A DNA stretch of 64,000 nt from Rhodobacterales bacterium RIFCSPHIGHO2_02_FULL_62_130. Lineage in GTDB: Bacteria > Pseudomonadota > Alphaproteobacteria > Rhodobacterales > Rhodobacteraceae. Of the stretch, positions 33,717 to 42,416 are shown one piece after another. The notes under the pieces were generated by a model that was given only the letters and a program-made list of their open reading frames with translations, searched no databases and was not told the origin of the DNA. Numbering within the stretch: position 1 is the first letter of the stretch; each line of letters opens with the position of its first letter. Location of the stretch: NCBI GenBank assembly GCA_001828855.1, contig MHZT01000013.1, positions 124,001 to 188,000 of the forward strand, written 5' to 3'. The position numbers and the translations under genes are program-made.

Positions 33717-34411
33717 ACCGAAACCTCGGCCCTCAGCATCGCGCGGTCCAGATCGGCTTTGCGTCCCTGCAAGGCCACAGCCCCCCGCCGGAACACATAG
33801 ACCTGATCCGCAAGGGCATGGGCAAAGTCGAAATACTGTTCGACAAGAACAATCGCCATATCGCCGCGCCCTTTCAGATAGTCGATCACGCGGCCGATTT
33901 GCTGGATGATATTGGGCTGGATGCCCTCGGTTGGCTCGTCCAGAAGCAGCACCTTGGGGCGCATGATCATGGCACGGGCGATGGCGAGTTGCTGTTGCTG
34001 GCCGCCCGAAAGATCGCCGCCGCGACGGGCGGTCATGTCGCGCAGCACCGGAAACAGGTCATAGATTTCGGGCGGAATCCTGTGGTCGGCTTTGGGCAGC
34101 ACCGAGAACGCGGTCTCCAGATTTTCGCGCACGCTCAGCAGCGGAAAGATCATCCGGCCCTGTGGCACCACCGACAGCCCGCGTCGCGCCATGTCTTGCG
34201 GGCGGCTGGGCGGCAGGTCGTGGCCGTCCAGCGTGACGGTTCCGCCAGATCGCGGATGCGTCCCCGCCAGCGCCTTCAGGAATGAGGTTTTCCCCACCCC
34301 GTTGGTGCCCATGATGCAGGTGACTTCTCCCGTTTTCGCTGTGAAATCAATGCCGTGCAGGATCTGCGATCCGCCGTAATGCAGTGTTAACCCCGAAGTG
34401 TGCAGCATCAT
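33713..34411 (-). CDS. urtE: Urea ABC transporter ATPase UrtE
   Basis: A 232-residue ABC ATPase when started at 34411, where the ATG overlaps the urtD stop (ATGATG). Walker A is GTNGVGKTS (about residues 35-43), the signature DLSGGQQQQLAIARA and Walker B VLLLDEPTEGIQP. The branched-chain-amino-acid/LivF-like family and the urtABCDE order identify it as UrtE. It powers urea import with UrtD. The gene converges with hpaH and overlaps its end by 4 bases. Confidence 0.92.
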   Translation of the reverse strand: MMLHTSGLTLHYGGSQILHGIDFTAKTGEVTCIMGTNGVGKTSFLKALAGTHPRSGGTVTLDGHDLPPSRPQDMARRGLSVVPQGRMIFPLLSVRENLETAFSVLPKADHRIPPEIYDLFPVLRDMTARRGGDLSGGQQQQLAIARAMIMRPKVLLLDEPTEGIQPNIIQQIGRVIDYLKGRGDMAIVLVEQYFDFAHALADQVYVFRRGAVALQGRKADLDRAMLRAEVSV

Positions 34412-35151
34412 CCCCGCCCCAGATAAACGTCGATCACGTCTTGGTTTTTCGTCACATGGTCCAGCGAGCCTTCGGCCAGCACCGCGCCTTCGTGCAGCAC
34501 GGTGACGCGGCAATTCAGGCGGCGGACGAACTCCATATCGTGTTCAACCACCACCACCGCACGGGTGCGGGCGATCTCGACCAGAAGGTCGGTGGTGCGT
34601 TCACGTTCGGCCAGCGTCATGCCTGCGGCGGGTTCATCGACCAGCAGCAGGCGCGGTTCCTGTGCCAAGAGCATGGCGATTTCCAGCCATTGTTTCTGAC
34701 CGTGGCTTAACTCGCCCGCCTTGCGGGGCAGGTGGTCGGCAAGGCCAACTTGCGCGGCAAGGGCCGCGATGCGGGTCTGGTCGGCGGCTTTGGCGCGCCA
34801 GGCCAGCACTGCCCAAGGGCTGCGCGCGGCCCGCAGCGCAAGGGTCAGGTTTTCAGTCACGGTCTGGTCTTCGAACACGGTGGGGCGCTGGAATTTGCGG
34901 CCAATGCCGGCGCGGGCAATCTCGGATTCGGTCAGTTTCAGCAGGGAAACCGAGCGTTCTCCGAAGGTTACGCTGCCAGCGTCCGGTTTGGTCTTGCCGG
35001 TCACGATATCCATGAAAGTGCTTTTGCCCGCGCCATTCGGGCCGATAATGGCGCGCAACTCGGCCATTCCGATCGAGAAGGTCAGGTTGTTGATCGCGCG
35101 AAAGCCGTCAAAGCTGACGGTGACGCCCGAGACTTCCAGAAGTGCTGTCAT
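34408..35151 (-). CDS. urtD: Urea ABC transporter ATPase UrtD
   Basis: A 247-residue LivG-like ATPase. Walker A is GPNGAGKST, the signature ELSHGQKQWLEIAMLL (SHGQ in place of SGGQ, usual for UrtD) and Walker B LLLVDEPAAGMT. DAGSVTFGERSVSLLKLTESEIARAGIGRKFQRPTVFE is typical of this subunit. It overlaps urtC and urtE by ATGA at both ends, so the ATPases and one permease are tightly coupled. Confidence 0.93.
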   Translation of the reverse strand: MTALLEVSGVTVSFDGFRAINNLTFSIGMAELRAIIGPNGAGKSTFMDIVTGKTKPDAGSVTFGERSVSLLKLTESEIARAGIGRKFQRPTVFEDQTVTENLTLALRAARSPWAVLAWRAKAADQTRIAALAAQVGLADHLPRKAGELSHGQKQWLEIAMLLAQEPRLLLVDEPAAGMTLAERERTTDLLVEIARTRAVVVVEHDMEFVRRLNCRVTVLHEGAVLAEGSLDHVTKNQDVIDVYLGRG

Positions 35152-36377
35152 TCGGTGGCCTCCCGTTCTTGCAGCGATCCGTCATCGGGGCCAAGCGGTG
35201 CGCCCTTGCGGTCGGGGGCGCGCACATGCGCCAGCCTGTCGAACAGCCCGCCAATGCCCTTGGGTGCAAACAGGGTGACGGCGACAAAGGACAGGCCCAG
35301 CAGCACCTGCCACCAGTCGACCCAGTTCAGCGTGCCAAAGCCCAAGGGGATCGACGGCGCGCGGCCCCCCGTGAACCAGCTTGACAACAGCGACACAAAG
35401 GCCGCCCCGATCACCGCCCCGTAAAGCCGCCCGCGCCCGCCGATGGCGACCCAGACCGCCAGATAGATCGAGGCGATGGGGGCCAGTTCCGCCGGATTGA
35501 TGATCCCCGCCTGCGGGTAGTAAAGCGCGCCTGCAATGGCGGAGAGGATGGCGGTCAGGGTGAACAGGAACAGCTTGTAGCTTTCCACCGAATAGCCAAG
35601 GAAGCGCACGCGGGCCTCGTCATCGCGGATGGCACGGATGACCGATCCGAACTTGCCCGCGACGATCCAAGCCAGCATGAGATATGTCAGCCCAAGGGCG
35701 GCAGCAGAGGCCCAGAAGAACCACAGCGTCACCACGTCTTGGCTTGCCGTGACGTAAGGAAGGTTTTGCAGCCCCGACAATCCGTTGTTGCCACGAAGGC
35801 CCGAGTCGTTCTGGAAAAGGTAAAGCGCCAGCGCAAGAGTCATGGCTTGGGTCAGGATCGACAGGTATACCCCCGTCACCCGGCTTCGGAACGCCAGCCA
35901 GCCAAACACCAGCGCCAGCAGACCCGGCAGTGCCACCACCAGCGCCAGTTGCAGCGGCAGGCTATGCGCCGCCCCCCAGATCAGCGGCAGGTCAGAGGCC
36001 CCCACCACGCCGAAAATCTGCGTGACGATGCCTTGGCCGATTTCCTGCGCCGTTGCGGGCAGATCGCCGTTGGCCAGCGAGGCCACCACGATTTCCTCGG
36101 TGCGGGCATACATCAGCCACATGCCGATCATATAGCCGCCAAGCGCGAAAAACGCCATGTGACCAAGGCTGAGGATGCCCGCATAGCCCCAGACCAGATC
36201 CATCGCGAGCGCGGCAAGGCAGAGGCACAGCGTCTTACCAAGCGTCTTGACGAAAGAGGTCGAGACCAGCCCCGCGCCATAGCCTTGCGAGGCGAGCGTG
36301 ATGGTCAGGGTGAAAAGGGCCAGCAGGCTGAGGAAGATCAGCACGGATGGGGAGCGGGTCAGGAACGTTTTGCGCAT
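35148..36377 (-). CDS. urtC: Urea ABC transporter permease UrtC
   Basis: A 409-residue LivM-like permease with about nine or ten hydrophobic segments. DLVWGYAGILSLGHMAFFALGGYMIGMW and LGYSVESYKLFLFTLTAILSAIAGALYYPQAGIINP are conserved. Residues about 85-130 form the usual UrtC periplasmic insertion. It is separated from urtB by 112 bases that hold a strong hairpin and a repeat, unlike the other overlapping gene pairs of this operon. Confidence 0.92.
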   Translation of the reverse strand: MRKTFLTRSPSVLIFLSLLALFTLTITLASQGYGAGLVSTSFVKTLGKTLCLCLAALAMDLVWGYAGILSLGHMAFFALGGYMIGMWLMYARTEEIVVASLANGDLPATAQEIGQGIVTQIFGVVGASDLPLIWGAAHSLPLQLALVVALPGLLALVFGWLAFRSRVTGVYLSILTQAMTLALALYLFQNDSGLRGNNGLSGLQNLPYVTASQDVVTLWFFWASAAALGLTYLMLAWIVAGKFGSVIRAIRDDEARVRFLGYSVESYKLFLFTLTAILSAIAGALYYPQAGIINPAELAPIASIYLAVWVAIGGRGRLYGAVIGAAFVSLLSSWFTGGRAPSIPLGFGTLNWVDWWQVLLGLSFVAVTLFAPKGIGGLFDRLAHVRAPDRKGAPLGPDDGSLQEREATE

Positions 36378-36414
36378 GTGGCCCCTTTTGGCAAGGTGCG
36401 GGGCCAGCCCCCAA

Positions 36415-36443
36415 GTCTGTGTTTTCTTATAGAAAACACAGAC
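36415..36443 (-). terminator. Perfect hairpin between urtB and urtC
   Basis: 12-bp inverted repeat GTCTGTGTTTTC / GAAAACACAGAC with loop TTATA, inside the urt operon. It may trim or partly end transcription after urtB, or stabilise the upstream urtA-urtB message. It lacks a T-run directly after the stem on the transcribed strand. Confidence 0.7.
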
Positions 36444-36449
36444 CTGCCC

Positions 36450-36474
36450 CCGGGATATTTATGAACAGATGAAG
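36450..36474. repeat. Diverged intergenic repeat, AAATATCCC variant
   Basis: CCGGGATATTTATGAACAGA followed by TGAAG, the reverse of TTCATCTGTTC-ATAAATATCCCGG. It matches the lead-in of the copy at 8257 but has lost the CCGCCGGAGG core. Confidence 0.55.
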
Positions 36475-36489
36475 GTGGGGTGTTCATTC

Positions 36490-38427
36490 TCAATCTCCGG
36501 CAGCGCGGCCGCGCAGGGCGATGATGCCGCGCGGGCGGATCTGGATGAAGAGGATGATGAAGAGGATCATGTAGGTTTGGGCGGCTAGGGTGTTCGAGGG
36601 GTTCAGGAACTCGATCACTTTCTGGAAGCCGCCGATCATCGTGGCCCCTGCCAGCGCGCCCCAGATATTGCCGACACCGCCCACCACAACCGTCATGAAG
36701 GACTGCACGATGTAATCGGTGCCAAGCTCTGATGTGACTTTGGCGAAAAGGCCGATCGCGACGCCTGCGATGCCTGCGATGCCGGACCCAAGGCCGAAGG
36801 TCAGCATGTTGATGCGGTCGGGGTTGATGCCCATGGATGCAGCCATGGTGGGGTTTTGGGTGACGGCGCGCACTTCGAGGCCAAGGCGGGTGCGTTTCAT
36901 CAGCCACAGAAAGAAGGTCAGGAACAGCAGCGCCAGCACAAAGATCGCGATGCGGATATAGCTGACCTGCACCACATCATTCAGCGACAGCGCCCCGTCC
37001 AGCCATGCGGGAGAGGTCAGCGGGCGGGCCTGCGTGCCGAACACGTTTTTCAGGATTTGTTGCAGTGCTATCGAGATGCCAAAGGTGGCCAGCAGGGTTT
37101 CCAGTGGGCGTTTGTACAGGTGGCGGATCACCAGACGCTCCATTGTGACTCCTGCCGCGAAGGTGACGGCAAAGGCCAAGGGCAGGGCGATCAGGATCGA
37201 CGCCGTGTAGTCGGGCACATAAAGCTGCACTACATAGCCCGTGTAGGCGCCCATGGTGATGAACTCGCCATGCGCCATGTTGATGACGCCCATGACACCA
37301 AAGGTGATCGCAAGGCCGATAGCGGCCAGAAAGTAGATCGAGGCCAGCGACATCGCGTCCAGCGCAAGGTCGGCGGCCTGCATTGCGGCAACCTTCTGGC
37401 CGATGGATTTCAGCGCGGCGGTGGCGGCGGTTGTCACCGCCGGATCGGCTTCGGTGTAGATGTCGTAAAAGCGGTGGGCGGCAAGGGCGGCGGTGGCCTC
37501 GTCATCGGTGGCAGCTTGGGGGACGGCTCCGGCGGTTTCCAGTGCGGTATAGGCGCGGTCGCGGGCGGTTTGGGTGTTCAGATCGGCCAAGGCGATGCCG
37601 CCGACCGCCCCGCCCGACAGGTTGGCGACAAGGGCCGTGCGCTGGGCTTCAAGCGTCAGGCGGGCAGGGGCAAGTTTGGCTGCGACCAGCAGGTCATAGG
37701 CTTCGGTGTCGGTCAGGTCGCGACCGGTTTTCAGGGGGCGGGCGATGTTGCTGTCCGCTGGTGGATCACCTGCCACGGCAATGCGGGTGGTGGCCAATAG
37801 CGGGTTCAGTGCGCCGCGCAGGTCAAGCCCCAGATCGGCACCAAAGCTGTTGATGGCCTTGATGCGTTCCGCTGATGAAGGGTCAAAGCGCAGGGTCAGC
37901 AGTCGCTCAAGCCGTTGCTTTTGCGCAAAAAGCGCGGGGTCTGTTTCCAAGGCGATGGAGGCGCGCAGTGGGGCCAAAGCCTCGGGCTTGGGGTCTTTGG
38001 CGATCGACTCCAGCGCCGCGCGCCGCCGCGCAGGGTCGGGATCGGAGAGGGTGAACTGCACCAGCGCCGTGGCGATCAGCCCGCGCACGCCGGCATTCGG
38101 TTTCAATTCGGTAATCTCGGATTTGGCGGCACGGCCCGCATCGGCCCCCGCCAGATCGCGCAGCGCATAGCCATCGGCATCGGGCGTCAGCAGCACGAAA
38201 CCGCCATCCGATTTGCGCAGGCCCAGCCGCTTGTCGGCCCAAGCCTCCAGCACCAGCGCCGCCGCCGGATCACCGCTGGCGGCAAGCGCGTCAATCACCG
38301 GACCGATGGTCTGGCGCGAGGCTTTGGTGACCAGTTCCGCATTGGCGGTCAGGATATCGGCTGCGGTTTCGGCGCGCAGCGGAAGGGCGCAGATCAGCGT
38401 CAGAAGGCAGGCCAGCACAAGGCGCAT
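36490..38427 (-). CDS. urtB: Urea ABC transporter permease UrtB with long periplasmic domain
   Basis: A 645-residue protein. A signal peptide (about residues 1-19, LVLACLLTLICALPLRA) leads an Ala-rich periplasmic domain of about 320 residues; the LivH-like permease begins near residue 350 (ALDAMSLASIYFLAAIGLAITFGVMGVINMAHGEF) and ends RPRGIIALRGRAAGD. The large N-terminal domain is a known feature of many proteobacterial UrtB proteins; its role is not known. It pairs with UrtC to form the channel for urea. The urtA gene lies 51 bases upstream. Confidence 0.9.
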   Translation of the reverse strand: MRLVLACLLTLICALPLRAETAADILTANAELVTKASRQTIGPVIDALAASGDPAAALVLEAWADKRLGLRKSDGGFVLLTPDADGYALRDLAGADAGRAAKSEITELKPNAGVRGLIATALVQFTLSDPDPARRRAALESIAKDPKPEALAPLRASIALETDPALFAQKQRLERLLTLRFDPSSAERIKAINSFGADLGLDLRGALNPLLATTRIAVAGDPPADSNIARPLKTGRDLTDTEAYDLLVAAKLAPARLTLEAQRTALVANLSGGAVGGIALADLNTQTARDRAYTALETAGAVPQAATDDEATAALAAHRFYDIYTEADPAVTTAATAALKSIGQKVAAMQAADLALDAMSLASIYFLAAIGLAITFGVMGVINMAHGEFITMGAYTGYVVQLYVPDYTASILIALPLAFAVTFAAGVTMERLVIRHLYKRPLETLLATFGISIALQQILKNVFGTQARPLTSPAWLDGALSLNDVVQVSYIRIAIFVLALLFLTFFLWLMKRTRLGLEVRAVTQNPTMAASMGINPDRINMLTFGLGSGIAGIAGVAIGLFAKVTSELGTDYIVQSFMTVVVGGVGNIWGALAGATMIGGFQKVIEFLNPSNTLAAQTYMILFIILFIQIRPRGIIALRGRAAGD

Positions 38428-38478
38428 GGGATCATCCGGAAGGCAGGGGGAGGGGCTGCAAAGCCCCTCCGGGTGGTG

Positions 38479-39765
38479 TCAGTAGTTCGAGGTCAACTGC
38501 ACGCAGGTCTTGGTTTCGGTGTTATACATCCCGCATTTCAGGTCTTTCCAATCGGCCTCAAGCACAGCCGATTCCGGCAGGAAATCGGTCCATGCGTCGC
38601 CGGCGACAGGTTCGGTCTGGCTGATGATGTCGAACTGGCCATCGGCGCGGATCTCGCCGATCAGCACGGGCTTGGTCAGGTGGTGGTTGGCCAGCATCTC
38701 GGCCATTCCGCCCGTCAGGTTAGGGAATTTCTGCCCGATCATCGCATCGGACACAGCGTTCACCTCGGTGGTGCCTGCGGCGGTGACGGCGTTCACCCAC
38801 ATGTTGAAGCCGATGTAATGCGCCTCCATCGGGTCATTGGTGACGCGCTTGTCGTCCTTGATGAAGGCTTTCCACGCCGCGATGAAGGCCGCGTTTTCGG
38901 GGGTATCGGCAGACATGAAGTAGTTCCAAGCCGCCAGATGGCCGGCAAGGTTGGTGGTATCAAGGCCCGAGAGTTCCTCTTCGCCCACCGAGAAGGCCAC
39001 CACCGGCAACGTATCGGCGGTCACACCGGCCGCAGCCAGTTCCTTGTAAAAGCCGATATTGGCATCGCCGTTGATGGTCGAGATCACGCCCACCTTCTTG
39101 CCGTCCGCACCCAAGGCCACCACATCGCCCACAATCTTCGACCAGTCGGAATGGCCGAAGGGGGTGTAGTTCACAAAGATATCCTCTTTCGGGATGCCCT
39201 TGGAGATCAGGTAAGCCTCAAGAATGTTGTTGGTGGTGCGCGGGTAGACGTAGTCGGTGCCAAGCAGGGCAAACTTGGTCACGCCCAATTCGTTCAGATA
39301 GTAATCCACCGCCGGAATTGCCTGCTGGTTCGGGGCGGCACCGGTGTAGAACACGTTTTTCGACGATTCCTCGCCCTCATACTGCACGGGGTAGAACAGC
39401 AGGCCGTTCAGCTCCTCAATCACCGGCAGCACGGATTTGCGCGACACCGAGGTCCAGCAGCCGAACATCACATCGACCTTCGACACCGTCAGCAATTCGC
39501 GCGCCTTTTCCGCAAACAGCGGCCAGTCCGAGGCAGGGTCCACCACGACCGCCTCAAGTTGTTTGCCCAAAAGGCCGCCCTTGGCGTTTTGCGCCTCGAT
39601 CAGCATCAGCATGGTGTCTTTCAGCGTGGTTTCCGAAATCGCCATCGTGCCCGACAGCGAATGAAGCACGCCGATCTTGATGGTTTCTGCTTGGGCAAGG
39701 GCGAATTTCGGCGTGGCCATTGCAGCAATGCCCGATGCCAAAAGCGCGCGTCTGGTCAGTTTCAT
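38479..39765 (-). CDS. urtA: Urea-binding protein UrtA
   Basis: A 428-residue periplasmic binding protein. The N-terminus MKLTRRALLASGIAAMATP...ALAQA is a signal peptide with an RR pair that suggests Tat export, as is common for UrtA. The mature part starts ETIKIGVLHSLSGTMAISET and has GCWTSVSRKSVLPVIEELNGLLFYPVQYEGEESSKNVFYTGA, highly typical of UrtA. It captures urea for UrtBC and heads the operon. Such operons are often under nitrogen control; I see no convincing NtrC site upstream. Confidence 0.93.
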   Translation of the reverse strand: MKLTRRALLASGIAAMATPKFALAQAETIKIGVLHSLSGTMAISETTLKDTMLMLIEAQNAKGGLLGKQLEAVVVDPASDWPLFAEKARELLTVSKVDVMFGCWTSVSRKSVLPVIEELNGLLFYPVQYEGEESSKNVFYTGAAPNQQAIPAVDYYLNELGVTKFALLGTDYVYPRTTNNILEAYLISKGIPKEDIFVNYTPFGHSDWSKIVGDVVALGADGKKVGVISTINGDANIGFYKELAAAGVTADTLPVVAFSVGEEELSGLDTTNLAGHLAAWNYFMSADTPENAAFIAAWKAFIKDDKRVTNDPMEAHYIGFNMWVNAVTAAGTTEVNAVSDAMIGQKFPNLTGGMAEMLANHHLTKPVLIGEIRADGQFDIISQTEPVAGDAWTDFLPESAVLEADWKDLKCGMYNTETKTCVQLTSNY

Positions 39766-40141
39766 GGTCTATCCCCTGTTGGGCCGCCCATGGCTCTTCC
39801 ATTCTGGGGAAGAACGCGCATATTTAACGGGCAGCGTTTCGTTGCACCCCGTGCGGTGGGAATGGCCGTCCAAACCTGTTTCCGCCGCACATCAATTCAG
39901 TCCCCGATCATCTGGGTGGGGTCAGAAGACCCAATGCCGACGCTTGCGACAACAAAAGCGGCGCTTCAACGGCGGGTCAGGGCGGGACAGAACGGGATTT
40001 GCCCAGATATTGGGCGGTTGTTTATGCTGCGGTGCAGAAAATGGGCCGCGGCAACACGGCAAGGGTGATTCCCCGTGCTTGAAGCGCCGCCCGCTTTGGT
40101 GCAATAGCAGGCAAAACAGCGCCATGAATGAGGGCAGCAAG
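39766..40141. other. Intergenic region upstream of urtA and the 54-residue gene
   Basis: The 376 bases between divergent genes should hold the urtA promoter. Visible are small hairpins (CTTCC...GGAAG near 39798 and GGGTC-AGAA-GACCC near 39918) and a short symmetric TGCAC-CCC-GTGC at 39844. No sigma-54 or NtrC site is convincing. An open frame crosses it in phase with the small gene downstream but has no start signal. Confidence 0.4.
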
Positions 40142-40306
40142 ATGGATTACAGCAAATCGGGTGGGGCCAAGTCTGGCAAGAACACACCGCGCCACAGCGA
40201 ACACAACGCCAAAGGCTCTGACAAGAACCCCTATTTCGGCAAGGACGCCAAAGCAGACCTGCTGGCCCGCATGAAGGCGGCCGCCGAAGCCAAGAAGAAA
40301 GACTAG
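40142..40306 (+). CDS. Small basic protein of unknown function (54 residues)
   Basis: The ATG at 40142 follows GAGGGC at 7 bases and gives a 54-residue protein MDYSKSGGAKSGKN...AEAKKKD; an in-frame ATG 18 bases earlier is possible. It is rich in Lys, Ser, Gly and Asn, with a disordered-looking first half and a probable C-terminal helix (DAKADLLARMKAAAEAKKK). No domain is recognised; proteins of this look occur as conserved hypotheticals in the family. Its stop codon overlaps the stop of the convergent exporter gene, so the 3' ends of the two mRNAs overlap. Codon use and ribosome site make it believable. Confidence 0.6.
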   Translation: MDYSKSGGAKSGKNTPRHSEHNAKGSDKNPYFGKDAKADLLARMKAAAEAKKKD

Positions 40307-41193
40307 GCCATCCGCCGCGCCGCAAGATGCGCGAAAAGGGCGGCGGCACTGCCTGCCGCCGCGATCAGCCCCATGCCCAGCAGCCCAAGCGCGTCGGGCA
40401 GGTGGTCAAACACCAGCCAGCCCAAAACACCCGCCCAAGCCAGATGCAGATAGTTCACCGGAGCCAATGCCGAGGCGGGGGCATGGCGATAGGCGGCGGT
40501 GAACAGGAAATGCCCCACCAGCGCCAGCGCGCCCATCGCCGCGAACATCGCTGCATCCAGCATCGTGGGGGCAGGGCCGTGCCAGGACCACGGCAGCGTC
40601 GCCCCGAATACTAGGGTTCCGACCAATGCGGTCCAGAACATCAGGGCAGGGGTCCGCTCGGAATGGGCCAGAACGCGCGACAGGGTGTTGTAGGCCACGG
40701 TTGATGCTGCACAAAGTGCGGCAAAGGTGACGCCCCACGGATCAAGCCCGCTGCCGGGCCGTGCGATCAGCAAAACCCCGACAAAGCCCACCCCGGCCGC
40801 AATCCAACCCGCCACCCCTATCTTTTCACCCAAGACCGGCCCCGCCAGAAGCATCACACCGAAAGGTGCCAGAAAGACGATCGCTGTCGTCTCGGCAACT
40901 GGCATCCGCTGCAATGCCAGTCCTGCAAAAAGCGACGCCGATGACAGGCTGGCCGCGCGCGCCAGCACCCAACGCGTGCGGCGGGTGGTGATCAGGCCGC
41001 GACCCTCGCGCGGGCCAAAAATTGCCACCAGCAGCACCAGATTGCCGATATAGCGCAAGGCTACCACCAAAGGCACGTTATAGGCCGTGGCCAGATGCTT
41101 GGTCATGCTGTCCATGCAAGCAAAGACCAGCACCGCCAAAGCGATGAAACCGGCCCCCCGCAGCACGTTCAATGGGGCAAGATGTGAGGTCAT
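40303..41193 (-). CDS. EamA-family drug/metabolite exporter
   Basis: A 296-residue membrane protein from the ATG at 41193 (MTSHLAPLNVLRGAGFIALAVLVFACMDSMTKHLA), with about ten hydrophobic segments in two EamA repeats of five. The frame is open 45 bases further upstream, but the chosen start has an AAAGAG site. EamA proteins of the DMT superfamily export amino acids, amines or other small metabolites. The adjoining DapA/aldehyde dehydrogenase operon is transcribed in the opposite direction, so a shared promoter region is possible. Substrate unknown. Confidence 0.8.
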   Translation of the reverse strand: MTSHLAPLNVLRGAGFIALAVLVFACMDSMTKHLATAYNVPLVVALRYIGNLVLLVAIFGPREGRGLITTRRTRWVLARAASLSSASLFAGLALQRMPVAETTAIVFLAPFGVMLLAGPVLGEKIGVAGWIAAGVGFVGVLLIARPGSGLDPWGVTFAALCAASTVAYNTLSRVLAHSERTPALMFWTALVGTLVFGATLPWSWHGPAPTMLDAAMFAAMGALALVGHFLFTAAYRHAPASALAPVNYLHLAWAGVLGWLVFDHLPDALGLLGMGLIAAAGSAAALFAHLAARRMA

Positions 41194-41495
41194 GGCGCTC
41201 TTTCTTGGATTTGACTGCATATGTAGCCGGAATTGCACCGCAGGATAAGCTGAATAGCGTCCGGCCTGTCGGTCAGGCCACTTGGCGGGGCGCGGCTTTT
41301 GATCTGGCCGAGGGCAATGGACCGAGCGCTATTCCGTCATGCCATTAGTATTTCTAATGCCAAAGACCAGAACAATCTCGTTTGCGGTAATGCTTGGTCT
41401 GGGGCTAGGTGGGGACAACGGGGCGTCGCGCCCCACGTCCAGACGGGGCTTTGAATGTAGTCCGGGGCGAGACACCGCAAGAGGGGGGCTGGAAT
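41194..41495. other. Divergent promoter region with CATTAG-TATTT-CTAATG operator
   Basis: About 300 bases between the exporter gene and the DapA-family operon. A perfect 6-bp inverted repeat CATTAG-TATTT-CTAATG at 41343-41359 looks like a regulator site, perhaps for the LysR protein encoded at 45296. Nothing gene-like is visible. Confidence 0.5.
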
Positions 41496-42413
41496 ATGAC
41501 ATTCCGTTACAAGCTGGAAGGTATCTATACGCCGGTCATCACACCGTTCCACGCCGACCTCAGCGTCGATTTCGATGCCTTGGCCGAACTGGTGGATCAT
41601 CTGGCCACAGCAGGCGTGCATGGCCTTATTTCGGGCGGCTCGACCGGCGAAAACTATGCCGAGACAGTGGACGAGCGGCTGGAAATCGCCCGCTTTGTCG
41701 TCGATCAGGCCAAAGGCAAGTTGCCGGTTTTTGTTGGCACAGGCGCGATGCGGACGCCGGATTCGATTGCGCTGGCCCAAGGGGCCAAGGCGATGGGTGC
41801 GGCGGGTATCTTGCTGGGAACCCCGCCCTATTCGGTGCCGACAGAACGCGAAAACGCGCTGAACGCTCTGGCCATCGACCGCGCCGCCGATCTGCCGATC
41901 ATCCTTTACAACTATCCCGGCCGGATGAGCGTTGAGATGGGGCGCGAGTTTCTGGACCGCGTGGGGCGGTCCAAGAACGTGATCGGGATCAAGGAAAGCT
42001 CGGGTGATATCAATCGCGTCCACCTTCTTGCGCGCGATTATCCGCATATCCAGATGTCCTGCGGCATGGATGATCAGGCATTGGAGTTCTTTGCCTGGGG
42101 CGCGCAAAGCTGGATCTGCGCCGGATCGAACTTCCTGCCTGCGGAACATATCTATCTCTATGAGACCTGTGTTCTGCAGGGCGATTTCGCCAAAGGTCGC
42201 CGGATCATGTCGGCCATGCTGCCCTTGATGCGGGTGCTGGAACAGGGCGGCAAGTTCATCCAGTGCATCAAGCACGGGCTTGAGGCGACTGGCCTGAAAG
42301 CAGGGCCGCTGCGCCCGCCGCTGAAGGGGCTGAACAAGGACGAAAAGCGCGAGCTGGAGCAGGTGATCCGCACGCTGAAAACCACGATTGCCGCGATCCG
42401 CGAAGGGAACTGA
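41496..42413 (+). CDS. DapA/NanA-family Schiff-base lyase or deaminase
   Basis: A 305-residue class I aldolase-fold enzyme. The Schiff-base lysine is Lys166 (NVIGIKESSG) and the catalytic tyrosine is Tyr138 (IILYNYPGR), 28 residues apart as in DapA. GGSTGENYAE takes the place of the GTTGE substrate loop of true dihydrodipicolinate synthase. FAWGAQSWICAGSNFLPAEH resembles the second DapA-family protein of this window (47225). With an aldehyde dehydrogenase 3 bases on and a flavoprotein after it, a catabolic role in 2-oxo acid or imino acid breakdown is likely, not lysine synthesis. The ATG at 41496 is preferred over an open frame extending upstream. Confidence 0.78.
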   Translation: MTFRYKLEGIYTPVITPFHADLSVDFDALAELVDHLATAGVHGLISGGSTGENYAETVDERLEIARFVVDQAKGKLPVFVGTGAMRTPDSIALAQGAKAMGAAGILLGTPPYSVPTERENALNALAIDRAADLPIILYNYPGRMSVEMGREFLDRVGRSKNVIGIKESSGDINRVHLLARDYPHIQMSCGMDDQALEFFAWGAQSWICAGSNFLPAEHIYLYETCVLQGDFAKGRRIMSAMLPLMRVLEQGGKFIQCIKHGLEATGLKAGPLRPPLKGLNKDEKRELEQVIRTLKTTIAAIREGN

Positions 42414-42416
42414 GCC

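Noticed and set aside
39843-39854. TGCACCCCGTGC as a possible NtrC site before urtA
   Set aside because: The halves are only 3 bases apart, while NtrC sites need a spacer of about 6-11 bases between GCAC and GTGC halves and usually occur in pairs with a sigma-54 promoter, none of which is seen.
37915-40068. A 717-codon plus-strand open frame opposite urtB and urtA
   Set aside because: Same reason: it mirrors the codon bias of the urt genes and has no recognisable domain.
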